A stretch of DNA of 45,953 bases, from positions 1 through 45,953 of the forward strand of contig JAJCZO010000073.1 in the NCBI GenBank assembly GCA_029262355.1, given 5' to 3'. The DNA comes from Deltaproteobacteria bacterium (lineage in GTDB: Bacteria; Desulfobacterota; Binatia; UBA12015). The position numbers and the translations under genes are program-made. The notes under the pieces were generated by a model. It saw only the letters and a list, made by a program, of their open reading frames with translations. It did not search any database and had not been told where the DNA came from. Position 1 is the first letter of the stretch; each line of letters opens with the position of its first letter. Below, piece after piece: positions 24,054 through 32,218 of the stretch.

Positions 24054-25199
24054 ATGAATACAGCGACTCGGATCTCACTCGCCGCGGTCTTGCTTCTCGC
24101 CTCATGCGGCGACAGTGACCAGAACAGCTCCAGCCAGCCGAGGACGTTCGACTTCGCCGCCTTCGAAAGCGAAGTCGAGGCCTTCATCGCGGACAGCGAT
24201 GGTGTCGACGGTGTCGGAGCGATCATCGTCCACCGCGACGAAGGCGTGATCTTCAAGAGCGGCTTCGGCAACTACTCGGAAGACCGAATTTCCCTGATCG
24301 CGTCGTCTTCGAAGATGATCACCGCCGGCGTCCTTCTACGCCTCCAGGATCAGGGCATCCTGGACATGGAAGAGCCCATCGTCGATCAGCTGGGGGACTG
24401 GGGAGACCACAACCCGGACATCACCCCGGGGCAGCTCGTCTCGAACAGCTCGGGGCTGGTCGGCCTCGGTCCGAACCCCACCTTCGGTCCGTACCTTTGC
24501 CAATATATCTTCTCGGGCGGCCTGCAGGCGTGCGCGGCGCAGATATTCACCACGCCTGACGACGATGACCAAGTGATTCCGCCCGATACCCAATTCCGTT
24601 ACGGCGGAGCGCAGTGGCAGGTGGCGGGAGCGGTGGCCGAGATCGTGTCCGGGAAGAGCTGGGCCGAGCTCTTCGACGAGACTTACGTCCAGCCGTGTGA
24701 GCTTACGACGATGGGATACAACAATCACTTCGTCCAGTTCACGGCGGCAGACGGAAATCCGTTCGGTTATCCGAGCGGCTTCGACGGCAACCCGGGAGCG
24801 CTCGTGGCGACGAACAACCCGAACATGGAGGGCGGCGTTTATACCTCCATCGCCGACTACGGCGAGCTTCTGCTCATGCACCTGCGCGGCGGGATGTGCG
24901 GTGAGAACCGCGTGCTCTCGGAGGCGGCCGTGGCCGAGCTTCATACCGATCGGATTCTGGCGGCGTACGATGGATCGAGCGGCTCGCCCGCCCTGTCGGG
25001 CTACGGCATGGGCTGGTGGATCGACCGAGAGAGTGCGGCTGTGATCATGGACCCCGGCGCCTACGGCTCGACGGCGTGGTTGGATGAGGGTCGCGGCTAC
25101 GGAGCGTTCTTGGTGATCGAGGTGACGTCGGATCTGGGTTCGGACTTGGTGGCCCGCACGATCGGGCTGATCAACGAGGCGATCGACGCCGCGAGCTGA
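24054..25199 (+). CDS. Lipoprotein serine hydrolase (beta-lactamase/EstB-like)
   Basis: 381 residues. The signal has a lipobox LLASC with Cys18, so it is lipid-anchored. The penicillin-binding/serine beta-lactamase fold is shown by the SxxK motif Ser84-x-x-Lys87 (ASSSKMIT) and a second motif around FRYGGAQW (Tyr183) in the place of the Tyr-x-Asn triad; the third position reads Gly where Asn is usual. GMGWWIDRES near the C-terminus fits the third strand. Relatives include class C beta-lactamases, D-Ala-D-Ala carboxypeptidases and esterases; the Gly in motif 2 favours an esterase or peptidase over an antibiotic-hydrolysing enzyme, but this is inference. It is followed by a bidirectional terminator. 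The ATG at 24054 begins the signal peptide directly. Confidence 0.9.
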   Translation: MNTATRISLAAVLLLASCGDSDQNSSSQPRTFDFAAFESEVEAFIADSDGVDGVGAIIVHRDEGVIFKSGFGNYSEDRISLIASSSKMITAGVLLRLQDQGILDMEEPIVDQLGDWGDHNPDITPGQLVSNSSGLVGLGPNPTFGPYLCQYIFSGGLQACAAQIFTTPDDDDQVIPPDTQFRYGGAQWQVAGAVAEIVSGKSWAELFDETYVQPCELTTMGYNNHFVQFTAADGNPFGYPSGFDGNPGALVATNNPNMEGGVYTSIADYGELLLMHLRGGMCGENRVLSEAAVAELHTDRILAAYDGSSGSPALSGYGMGWWIDRESAAVIMDPGAYGSTAWLDEGRGYGAFLVIEVTSDLGSDLVARTIGLINEAIDAAS

Positions 25200-25221
25200 G
25201 TCCGTCGTGCCGCGGACAAAA

Positions 25222-25253
25222 AAAGGCGGGTGGGCTGATGCCCACCCGCCTTT
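25222..25253. terminator. Bidirectional intrinsic terminator
   Basis: AAAGGCGGGTGGGC (25222-25235) pairs perfectly with 25240-25253 around a TGAT loop. On the plus strand it is followed by TTTCTTCGTTT; on the minus strand the A-run at 25218-25224 supplies seven or more T. It lies between the convergent serine hydrolase and small secreted protein genes and should end both transcripts. Confidence 0.9.
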
Positions 25254-25278
25254 CTTCGTTTAGGACAAGAGGGTCAGC

Positions 25279-25716
25279 TTAGAAGCTGGCCTGGTCGATG
25301 AACGCGCCGCTCGGCGACTGGCAGTAGATGTTCGCGTTGAAGGTCTTGGTGATGGCCAGAACCGTCTGGCCGGCGCCCACGAGGGCACACGGTGCGTCCG
25401 GCGTGATGCCCGCGACCTTTGCTTCGTACTTCACGAGGACACCCTTCTTGGTGCTGTGAATGCAGGTATCGACGCCGCTCGGGTTGCCCTTCGAGACGTT
25501 CTTGGCGCCCTTGCTGAAGCACTTGGCAACGCCTGCGGCCAGCTTCGAGCCTTCCTTGCTCGATTTGCCCATGGCCTTCATCAGGTCCGGGTCAGTGGGG
25601 ATCGAGCCGCCCGTGAACTCCGAGGGAAGAGGGCCGGTGACGTACACGCCCGCGAAGGCGGCCGAAGCTGAGAAAGCGACCGCGATAGCGGCCATGGTTC
25701 CGATGAGTTTCTTCAT
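25279..25716 (-). CDS. Small exported four-cysteine protein
   Basis: 145 residues. A classic signal peptide (KKLIGTMAAIAVAFSASAAFA) is cleaved near residue 22. The mature protein is Lys-rich with Cys at 66, 85, 110 and 132, probably two disulfides; motifs are AKCFSKGAKNVSKG, DTCIHSTKKGVLVKYEAK and a C-terminal NANIYCQSPSG. It has no recognised domain, though the Lys/Cys-rich pattern recalls uncharacterised exported proteins of former Deltaproteobacteria. A GGGAGG ribosome site lies 5 bp before the ATG, and a good promoter is upstream, so it may be strongly expressed. It shares the terminator with the convergent serine hydrolase gene. Function unknown. Confidence 0.85.
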   Translation of the reverse strand: MKKLIGTMAAIAVAFSASAAFAGVYVTGPLPSEFTGGSIPTDPDLMKAMGKSSKEGSKLAAGVAKCFSKGAKNVSKGNPSGVDTCIHSTKKGVLVKYEAKVAGITPDAPCALVGAGQTVLAITKTFNANIYCQSPSGAFIDQASF

Positions 25717-25782
25717 GTGTCCTCCCAGGGACTGGGTTGGGCTCGGGCTGGGTCCGGAGCCGGCAAAAGTGCCTCTCCGCGA

Positions 25783-25812
25783 AACATAGAACTACGTACT
25801 GTCCATGGTCAA
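25783..25812 (-). promoter_or_regulatory. Probable sigma-70-type promoter of the four-cysteine protein
   Basis: On the minus strand TTGACC (25812-25807) and TATGTT (25788-25783) are 18 bp apart, 67 bp before the ATG at 25716. This would give a leader of about 60 bases. It is the best promoter-like match noticed here. Confidence 0.5.
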
Positions 25813-25956
25813 CGGGGTTTCTCTCCCAGCGAGAGGAAAAATACCCCCTTAGGCAACAAAAATCGCCGTAGTGGCGCTCGGCACCGGCTCCCGCCCGCAT
25901 GGTGAGACACCTCGAGGCATTGCGGCCTGGTCGGTGGCGTGTAAGGCACCGATCGG

Positions 25957-26709
25957 TTGCCAACCGTCTCTGCATTTCGGGCTGATTCGCGGACGCCTGC
26001 GGTCGCCCATCCGTCGGTGGCGGTGGTCGTGCCGGCGCGGGATGAAGGGCCGAGCCTCGGGCGGCTGCTCCCGCTGCTGGGAGGTCATGGGCTCGGCCAG
26101 ATCGTCGTTGCGGACAACGGGTCGGTCGACGGGACGGCCGAGGTCGCGGCCCGCCTGGGGGCGGCTGTCGTCCGTGAGGGGCGGCTCGGCTATGGAGCGG
26201 CGTGTGCGGCTGGCCTGACGGCTCTGGCCGACGAGATCGAGATCGTCGTGTTCTTGGACGCGGATCTGGCCGATGACCCGGATCGGTTGCCGGCGCTGGT
26301 GGCCCCCATCGAGGCAGGGCAGGCGGACCTCGTGATCGGGGTGAGGCCAGCGGGGCTGCGCCGACGCGGCGCGATGACGCCGCCGCAAGCCTTTGGGAAC
26401 CGACTGGCCACGGAGCTGATCCGTGTTCTGTGGGGCCATCGGTACACCGACCTCGGGCCGTTCCGGGCGATTCGGCGAAGGTCGCTCGAGAGCCTTGCCA
26501 TGGCGGATCGGCGCTTTGGGTGGACGGTCGAGATGCAGGTGCGCGCTCTTCAGGTGGGGCTTCGGGTGGCCGAAGTCGAGGTGCCCTACCGCAGGCGACT
26601 GCTGGGCAGCAGCAAGATCTCGGGGACCGTGCTCGGCGTCGCGCGCGCCGGGGCGTCGATTCTACACACCATCGGTCGCCTGTGGTGGGCCGAGCGGTTT
26701 CGCGGGTAG
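25957..26709 (+). CDS. Family 2 glycosyltransferase, DPM1-like
   Basis: 250 residues as drawn from a TTG; a GTG at 26017, just before the first strand AVVVPARDEG, is an equally possible start. The GT-A fold is shown by VVVPARDEG, VADNGSVDGT and the DxD metal motif in VFLDADLADD (Asp101, Asp103). The later TDLGPFRAIRR and VPYRRRLLGSSKISGT resemble polyprenyl-phosphate mannosyl/glucosyl transferases (DPM1/ALG5 group), which load a sugar on a lipid carrier at the inner membrane. No C-terminal membrane helices are present, so it is the soluble short form. It sits alone, 123 bp before the SDR gene; the acceptor is unknown. Confidence 0.87.
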   Translation: MPTVSAFRADSRTPAVAHPSVAVVVPARDEGPSLGRLLPLLGGHGLGQIVVADNGSVDGTAEVAARLGAAVVREGRLGYGAACAAGLTALADEIEIVVFLDADLADDPDRLPALVAPIEAGQADLVIGVRPAGLRRRGAMTPPQAFGNRLATELIRVLWGHRYTDLGPFRAIRRRSLESLAMADRRFGWTVEMQVRALQVGLRVAEVEVPYRRRLLGSSKISGTVLGVARAGASILHTIGRLWWAERFRG

Positions 26710-26832
26710 CCTCCGGGTGGCCCGCACGGTCGGTGGCCGCCGGTTCGCCGCGCCCGGTCCAGCGGTCGGGGAAGCCTCGGGTTGGCCGCGCCCGATCGGT
26801 GTGCGAGCCTCAGGCGTTTGGAGGAAGCCACA

Positions 26833-27612
26833 ATGCCCGAATCGAACGCCCAAACCCGCTCCCGCGTCGCCGCCCTGAGCGGGGGCTCGTCGGGCATCGG
26901 CCGTGCAATCGTCGAGGCCTTCCGAGCCGAGGGCTGGAAGGTTGCCTTCGGTGCACGGCGAGAGGAGCGGGTGGCGGAGACGGTCGACGCCCTGGGCGGG
27001 TCCTCCGCTGAACTCTTCGGCGGCAAGCTGGACGTGACGGATGCGGCGTCGATCGACGCCTTCTACGACGCCGCCGCGCATGCCGTCGGCCACATTGATC
27101 TCGTGGTGAACTGCGCCGCGCACGCTCGACCCGGAGCGTTCTACGAGCTTTCGCCCGACGAGATTCGCTCGGAAATCGATTCCGGTCTCACCGGTGCGCT
27201 CTTGTTCTCACGCCGCGCGGTGATCGACATGCTCGCGCGCAAGTCACGAGGGGACGTGATCTTCATCTCGTCGACGACTGCGGGCGTACCGTGGCCGTTC
27301 CATTCGCCGTATGCCGCGAGCAAGGCGGGGCTCGAGCAAGCGGCGCGTTCGATTTCGCTCGAACTCGAGGGCACGGGGATCCGGTCGACGGTCGTCCGCG
27401 TCGGCAACACAGTGGGGACCGGTTGGGCGGGCGACTGGGACGCGGATTCGATGGCGGTCGGCGCGAAGTGGCAGCAGCTCGGCCTCATTCGTCATCACGG
27501 CTTCATGCAGCCGGAGAATGTCGCGCACGCGGTCGTGGCGGCGGCTTCGACCCCGCCGGGGTTCCAACTCGACCACGTGTCGGTCCATCCCGAAGCGCCG
27601 AAGCTGCGCTAG
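26833..27612 (+). CDS. Short-chain dehydrogenase/reductase (SDR)
   Basis: 259 residues, classical SDR. The cofactor motif is SGGSSGIG (16-23, Ser in place of Thr), followed by VNCAAHARP (NAAG equivalent), catalytic Ser in FISSTTAG and the YxxxK pair Tyr160/Lys164 in SPYAASKAG. It oxidises or reduces an alcohol/ketone with NAD(P). The ATG at 26833 has GGAGGAAG 6 bp upstream. It converges with the P450 gene and overlaps it by 4 bp at the 3' ends. The C-terminal region LDHVSVHPEAP is close to oxidoreductases described as ketoacyl or benzil reductases, which does not fix the substrate. Confidence 0.92.
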   Translation: MPESNAQTRSRVAALSGGSSGIGRAIVEAFRAEGWKVAFGARREERVAETVDALGGSSAELFGGKLDVTDAASIDAFYDAAAHAVGHIDLVVNCAAHARPGAFYELSPDEIRSEIDSGLTGALLFSRRAVIDMLARKSRGDVIFISSTTAGVPWPFHSPYAASKAGLEQAARSISLELEGTGIRSTVVRVGNTVGTGWAGDWDADSMAVGAKWQQLGLIRHHGFMQPENVAHAVVAAASTPPGFQLDHVSVHPEAPKLR

Positions 27613-28817
27613 AGCCGGATCGGGCACCTGGACGGCCCGCGAACGGTATTCGTCTGAACCATCTCGACCGCGTCCTTGTCGACATTCCACTCGGGGAAGC
27701 GCGCGAGGGTCTCCTCCAGAGCGACCCGGCCTTCGAGCCGGGCCAGTGCCGCGCCCAGGCAGTAGTGCGCGCCGTAGCCGAGCGTCACATGGCGATCGAG
27801 CGTTCTGTCCACATCGAAACGGTCGGCTTCCGGGTACCGGCGTTCGTCGCGCCCGGCGGAGCCGGTCAGGAGCAACATCTTCGACGCCTTGGGGATCTTT
27901 ACGCCGTGGATCTCCGTGTCGCGTGTGACATAGCGTCCTTGGATCGGGGAGGGCGCCTCGTAGCGCAGTAGCTCTTCGACTGCGTTCACAGTCGTCGATT
28001 CGCCCAGGGCTACCTTTCGACGTTGATCGGGGTTGTCGCCGTAGACGATCGCCAGCCAGCCGAGGTGGCGTGCGACGGTCTCATTCCCGGCTGCGCTGAT
28101 GAGGCTGATCATTCCCATCGTCTCGAGGTTGTCGAGGGTGCGTTGCGCCCCGTTCTCGTCCTCGAACTTGGTCGAGAGGATCGTGGTGATCATGTCGTCT
28201 CGCGGAGACTTGCGACGGGCCTCGACGGCCTCCCAGTAGTACCCATGCGAGTCGTTTTGTGCGTTGATGCCGGCCTCGGTGGGGCCTTCGTTGCCCGGTT
28301 CGCGGTGTAGGCTGAGGTCACTCCACTCGCGCAGCATGTCGTGATCTTCTTCGGGGAAGCCGAGCATCGATGAAATCACCATTACGGGGAGACGCATGCC
28401 GAAGTCGGCCACGTAGTCGAAGCCCCCCGAGCCGACGTAGGGGTCGAGGTATGTCGCGCAGAGCTGTCGGATGGTCTCCTCGAGCTGCTTCATTCGGCGC
28501 GGCGTGAAGAGCGGGCCGACGATCTTGCGCAGCACGTCGTGGTTGGGCGGGTCCATCATGATCATGATGGGTGGGATGTCTTCCGTGCCGATCATGTCGA
28601 GGGTGATGCCCTTCGCGGAGCTGAAGGTCTCGGTATCGACCGATGCGTCGAGAACGTCGTCGAAGCGCGAGAGCGCGAAGAAGTTCCAGCGCTCGTCGTA
28701 GTACACGGGGGCCTCGTCTCGCAGGCGGCGCCAGGCGCCGTACGGGTCGATGCGGAGTCCATGGTCGTATGGATCCCAGTGTGGTGCGTCTCGCGCCGCG
28801 GGCTCGATTGCGCTCAC
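27609..28817 (-). CDS. Cytochrome P450 (operon with amidohydrolase)
   Basis: 402 residues. I-helix AAGNETVAR, ExxR in EELLRYEAP and haem loop LGYGAHYCLG with the ligand at Cys353. The first residue of the usual Phe-x-x-Gly haem signature is Leu, which occurs in some bacterial P450s. The start is GTG at 28817, overlapping the stop of the amidohydrolase gene as GTGA. The same arrangement joins the P450 at 633 to its upstream neighbour. Together with the amidohydrolase it forms a two-gene operon led by a TetR operator. The likely role is oxidation of a compound processed by the amidohydrolase; the sequence does not show which step comes first. Confidence 0.94.
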   Translation of the reverse strand: MSAIEPAARDAPHWDPYDHGLRIDPYGAWRRLRDEAPVYYDERWNFFALSRFDDVLDASVDTETFSSAKGITLDMIGTEDIPPIMIMMDPPNHDVLRKIVGPLFTPRRMKQLEETIRQLCATYLDPYVGSGGFDYVADFGMRLPVMVISSMLGFPEEDHDMLREWSDLSLHREPGNEGPTEAGINAQNDSHGYYWEAVEARRKSPRDDMITTILSTKFEDENGAQRTLDNLETMGMISLISAAGNETVARHLGWLAIVYGDNPDQRRKVALGESTTVNAVEELLRYEAPSPIQGRYVTRDTEIHGVKIPKASKMLLLTGSAGRDERRYPEADRFDVDRTLDRHVTLGYGAHYCLGAALARLEGRVALEETLARFPEWNVDKDAVEMVQTNTVRGPSRCPIRL

Positions 28818-29977
28818 TGCGAGAGTCCGTAGAACGCGAGAGCGTTCTCTCCGAGTACCTTGCGCTGCGACGACTCGGGCAACGAGGCGATGCGCTCTCT
28901 CAGTTCGGCCACGACGTTGAACGACGCGTCGAGGTGAGGGTAGTCGGACGCCCAGATGACGTAGTCGTCACCGAGGTGCTCGACGATCTTCGCGGTGATC
29001 GATTCGTCGGGCTCGGCAGAGATGAGGCACTGGCGCTTGAAGTACTCCGAGGGGAGGAGCTTCATTGACGAGAAGGCGCGCATGACTTCAAATTTGTGAT
29101 CGAGACGATCGAGCCACGCCGTGATCCAGTTCGAACCGGCTTCGAGTACGGCGCACTTGAGTCGAGGGTACTTCTCGAACATCCCGCGAGTCATGAACGA
29201 CGTGAACGCGGCCATGACGTCGAGCGCGAGGAAGGCGAACGAGAACACGACGTTCCCGATCCGGTCGCCGCCTGTGTCGCCGACCCAATCGTCGAGATGG
29301 CTCGACTCGCGCGCGACGACGTGAAACGCGATCGGCATCTCGAGGTCCTGGACCGTCTCGAAGAAGGGCGCGAACGCGGGATCGTCGAACTGCCTCCCGT
29401 CGCGCGAGGGCGGGTCGGGCGAGAGGTACACCCCGGCACAGCCGGCCTTGCGCGCGCGCTTCACCTCCTCGACGGCGCCCTCGGGGTCCTTGAGGCAGAT
29501 GTGTGCAACCGGAACGAGCCGGCGTCGGTCTTGGCTGCAGAAATCGACGAGCCAGCGGTTGTAGGCTTGGGTGTAGGCGGTTGCGAGCTTCGGGTCGCCG
29601 ATGTGGGCTTCCCACGCGATGCCGAGAGTTGGGTAGAACAGCGCGATGTCGATCTGTTCTTGGTCCATGATCTGCAGTCGCGCCGTCGGGTCGTAGCCGC
29701 CGGGCGGGCAGCCCTCTTCGTACGAACGAGCGCCCGCGGTCATCAGGTCCTTGGCCTCCATGCCGATCCCGCCGAGGGCCCCCAGGCGCCCGTACAGCCC
29801 CATGTGTGGCTTTCCGTCGACGAGGAGCACTTCGAGTCCCTTGTCGTCCTTCTCGATTCGTAGCGCTCGATCGCGAAGGCCTGGATCCATGTACTTGAGC
29901 CAGGTGTCACGTGGCTCGAGCACATGGCCGTCGGTGTCGACCGTGACGATTGGGTTGCCGTTGCTCGCGATGGTCAT
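28814..29977 (-). CDS. Amidohydrolase_2 family protein, TetR-controlled
   Basis: 387 residues, typical length for the group. First-strand motif VDTDGHVLEP, then IALFYPTLG, a long loop, PIAFHVVARE with the metal His, CAVLEAGSNW with Glu at the second His position (as in the protein at 6175) and WASDYPHLDA with the catalytic Asp. Such proteins decarboxylate or hydrolyse aromatic or cyclic acids. The ATG at 29977 follows GAGGAGG at some distance. A near-perfect palindrome (30008-30026) lies 31 bp upstream, and the divergent TetR gene is 206 bp away, so repression by TetR with release by the substrate is likely. Substrate unknown. Confidence 0.9.
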   Translation of the reverse strand: MTIASNGNPIVTVDTDGHVLEPRDTWLKYMDPGLRDRALRIEKDDKGLEVLLVDGKPHMGLYGRLGALGGIGMEAKDLMTAGARSYEEGCPPGGYDPTARLQIMDQEQIDIALFYPTLGIAWEAHIGDPKLATAYTQAYNRWLVDFCSQDRRRLVPVAHICLKDPEGAVEEVKRARKAGCAGVYLSPDPPSRDGRQFDDPAFAPFFETVQDLEMPIAFHVVARESSHLDDWVGDTGGDRIGNVVFSFAFLALDVMAAFTSFMTRGMFEKYPRLKCAVLEAGSNWITAWLDRLDHKFEVMRAFSSMKLLPSEYFKRQCLISAEPDESITAKIVEHLGDDYVIWASDYPHLDASFNVVAELRERIASLPESSQRKVLGENALAFYGLSQ

Positions 29978-30007
29978 CCGGGTCGCTGCCTCCTCATTGA
30001 GAGCCCC

Positions 30008-30026
30008 GTGAGAACAATGTTCTCAC
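30008..30026. promoter_or_regulatory. Operator 1, perfect 9-1-9 palindrome
   Basis: GTGAGAACA and TGTTCTCAC flank a central A. The core GAGAACAATGTTCTC (30010-30024) recurs in variant form at 30148-30162. It covers the expected transcription start of the amidohydrolase-P450 operon, fitting a repressor site of the adjacent TetR protein. Confidence 0.72.
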
Positions 30027-30032
30027 CCCCGT

Positions 30033-30061
30033 CTGCTATCCGGGATCGGGGCCGGTTGCAA
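30033..30061 (-). promoter_or_regulatory. Possible promoter of the amidohydrolase-P450 operon
   Basis: Minus-strand TTGCAA (30061-30056) and TAGCAG (30038-30033) are 17 bp apart. Each matches the consensus only moderately. Operator 1 begins 6 bp downstream, the usual place for repression. Confidence 0.3.
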
Positions 30062-30147
30062 GTGAATCTTCTAGCCCAGGCGGGGCAGTCTGCCCTCGGC
30101 CCGACCCGGGTCCGCGTTGACCGGGGGTGCCCGGCGTGGCAGTCGTA

Positions 30148-30162
30148 GAGACCATTGTTCTC
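30148..30162. promoter_or_regulatory. Operator 2, degenerate copy of operator 1
   Basis: GAGACCATTGTTCTC matches the core of operator 1 at 13 of 15 positions and keeps the GAGA...TCTC arms. It ends 21 bp before the TetR ATG, fitting autoregulation. Confidence 0.6.
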
Positions 30163-30183
30163 ATCGCGTCCAGGACTGAACCC

Positions 30184-30849
30184 ATGAGCGCCCTGGGTAG
30201 TTCCCATTGGGAGCAGCGTTCGGCCGAGCGGGTCGTCGACGGTGCGCGCGACCGCCTCCTGGCGCGCTCGCGGCAGTTCGTCGAGAAGGCGACGGAGGTC
30301 GTGGCGCGCGACGGGGTCGATGGTCTTACGCTGCGGACGATCCTGCACGAGACGGGCCTGTCACGGCGAGCCTTCTACGAGCGCTTTGCGAGCAAGGACG
30401 ACCTGCTCGTCGCGGTGTTCGAGGAGACGATGCGCTCGGCCGCGGAGCGCTTCCGCCATGAGTTCGACGAGCGGAAGATGGCTGATCCGCTCGCTCGTCT
30501 ACACTTCATCGTGAGGCGGATGATCGCGGGTGCGGCGAGCCAGAGGACCGAAAGCGGGGGCGGGCTCTCTCCGGCGATGAGTCGGGAGCATCTTCGGCTT
30601 GCACAATCGCGTCCCGATGAGCTTCGTCAAGCCGTTGCGCCGACCACGCAACTGATGGCGGAGCAGATTTTGGCCGCGATGGAGCTGGGCCACGTGCGTC
30701 GCGCCGACGCGAACGAGCTGGCGGTCTTGGTCCACAATCTCGTGTCGTCGACGATCCACTCGGCGCTGCTCGGTTCTGCGAAGGAGTACGACGTCGAGCG
30801 GACGACCGAGGTCGTCTGGGAATTCTGCCGACGCGCGATCGCGGCCTAG
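30184..30849 (+). CDS. TetR-family transcriptional regulator
   Basis: 221 residues. The N-terminal helix-turn-helix is LTLRTILHETGLSRRAFYERF with FASKDDLLVAVFEE (about 48-82), the DNA-binding domain of TetR repressors; the rest is a helical ligand-binding domain without a recognised subclass. It binds DNA as a dimer and usually releases it when a small molecule binds. The ATG at 30184 was chosen over one at 30127 because the latter would place operator 2 inside the coding region. Two GAGA...TCTC palindromes in the intergenic region suggest control of itself and of the amidohydrolase-P450 operon. The ligand is probably a substrate or product of those enzymes. Confidence 0.93.
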   Translation: MSALGSSHWEQRSAERVVDGARDRLLARSRQFVEKATEVVARDGVDGLTLRTILHETGLSRRAFYERFASKDDLLVAVFEETMRSAAERFRHEFDERKMADPLARLHFIVRRMIAGAASQRTESGGGLSPAMSREHLRLAQSRPDELRQAVAPTTQLMAEQILAAMELGHVRRADANELAVLVHNLVSSTIHSALLGSAKEYDVERTTEVVWEFCRRAIAA

Positions 30850-30901
30850 GTTCCTCGCGCACCGGTGTTCGGGAACGGAGCGCGGGTCGTGTCGGATGCC
30901 G

Positions 30902-32218
30902 TCATCGAGACGGGCGAAGAGGCTCCCGTGAGGGCGCCGGAAGCAGTGGTGCCCGGGGCACCGTCCGCGTGAGTGACTCTGCGCCGCGCTGCACGGTGAC
31001 CTCGACCGGGGCCGTGCCCGAGCCGTAGAGACTGATCGCGTCGAGAAGCGCGCAGAATGCATCGAAGTCTTCTGTCACGACGGACTTGCCGTCGATGGCC
31101 GTGATGGGATCACCGACCTTCAGGCCCGCGCGTGCGGCGGTGCCGCCGCGCCAGAGGGCGCCGACGACCAGCCCGCCGTCTCGCAGAGCCGGCGTGAAGC
31201 CGTACGAGGGGTATCGGTCGAAGAGCGCGCTTCGTGGGGCGCGGCGCTGCAGGTAGATCTCATCGTTCCGCCAGTCGATGGTGACGCGGAAGTGTTTCAG
31301 GAAGGCGACGCCCACGTGGAAGTCCGAGACCTCGGCACCGGTCAGCACCGGGACGTCGTGAGTGCGCAACGAGCCCATGCGGAGCTCGTCGACGCGCCCG
31401 ATGTAGAGGGTCGACTGCCCGTCGCCGAGGATCGTTGCGGCACCGCTTCCGTGCTGGGCTGGGGTGTGGTGCCCCAGTGTCCCACCCGCCTCTCGGTACA
31501 TTGCCGGTGGCATGGCGAGGGAGCCGTTGAAGCCGAGGTCGACGAGCAGCGACGCGCCCCGGATCGTTCCGATGTCGACCTCGATCCTCGGGGATCCGGC
31601 TGCGTCCGCCCGTTGGAAGGGGAGGCGGATGGCGTATTCGAGCCCCGCGAGCCGTGAGAGATCATCGGTCACCGTGAGGCGGCCCGCGTGGAAGTCGACC
31701 TGCCAGATCGCAGCGCGCAGGAGGCTCGCGCCGAGTAGGCCGTCGGTCGATAGGCAGGCGACCGGGCTCGGTGCTTCGACCCAGTCAACGACGACTCCGA
31801 CGTCGCGAAAGGACTGGCCGGCGACGTCCACCCGCGCGATGACTTCGATGGCTGCCGCCTCGTGTCGTCCGTCTGGTCCGGCCAACTGGACGTGGCTCTG
31901 GGGTGCGAGCCCCAACGCCGTCGCGAGGTGTGGTGCGATCGTCATTGGGGCACCCGAGTCCAAGAGGAGCCTTGCCGGGGTCGCCTCGTCACCGAGCAGA
32001 GCCTGAACCTGGATCGTGTTCTGCGTCAGCCGCAGCGGCGCCTCGCCGGCAAACGGGGGATCGGGCGCGCGGGCGCCGCTCAGGATCGCCGTCGGGCTTC
32101 GCGTGGCCGAATCGGTAGCAACGGTGCTGCAGCCGACTGGCGCAAGGAGGAGCGCGCCGAGCGCGACGGCGTACCGCGGACCTCGGAGGACGGGTCGAGC
32201 GTTGCGTGGCGTTCTCAG
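30902..32218 (-). CDS. Retropepsin-like aspartic protease with PDZ domain, lipoprotein
   Basis: 438 residues if initiated at CTG 32218. Two retropepsin-like halves: DSG triad in ARLLLDSGAPMTIA (Asp87) and DLG in SLLVDLGFNGSL (Asp227, Leu in place of Thr/Ser). A PDZ domain follows (about 355-425: GLVVGALWRGGTAARAGL, VGDPITAIDG). The N-terminus has a hydrophobic segment ending VGC, a possible lipobox. So it is likely an exported protease or peptide-binding protein. No ATG, GTG or TTG exists between the preceding stop and the signal peptide; the only conventional start, GTG 32344, would add an Arg-rich run over the rhodanese gene. The CTG overlaps the rhodanese stop as CTGA. Clan AA proteins with PDZ are common in this group. 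Confidence 0.8.
   Translation of the reverse strand: MRTPRNARPVLRGPRYAVALGALLLAPVGCSTVATDSATRSPTAILSGARAPDPPFAGEAPLRLTQNTIQVQALLGDEATPARLLLDSGAPMTIAPHLATALGLAPQSHVQLAGPDGRHEAAAIEVIARVDVAGQSFRDVGVVVDWVEAPSPVACLSTDGLLGASLLRAAIWQVDFHAGRLTVTDDLSRLAGLEYAIRLPFQRADAAGSPRIEVDIGTIRGASLLVDLGFNGSLAMPPAMYREAGGTLGHHTPAQHGSGAATILGDGQSTLYIGRVDELRMGSLRTHDVPVLTGAEVSDFHVGVAFLKHFRVTIDWRNDEIYLQRRAPRSALFDRYPSYGFTPALRDGGLVVGALWRGGTAARAGLKVGDPITAIDGKSVVTEDFDAFCALLDAISLYGSGTAPVEVTVQRGAESLTRTVPRAPLLPAPSREPLRPSR

Noticed and set aside
30083..30095. GGGCAG-T-CTGCCC palindrome between the two TetR operators
   Set aside because: Unlike the two GAGA...TCTC sites, and such GC palindromes arise easily in this composition.
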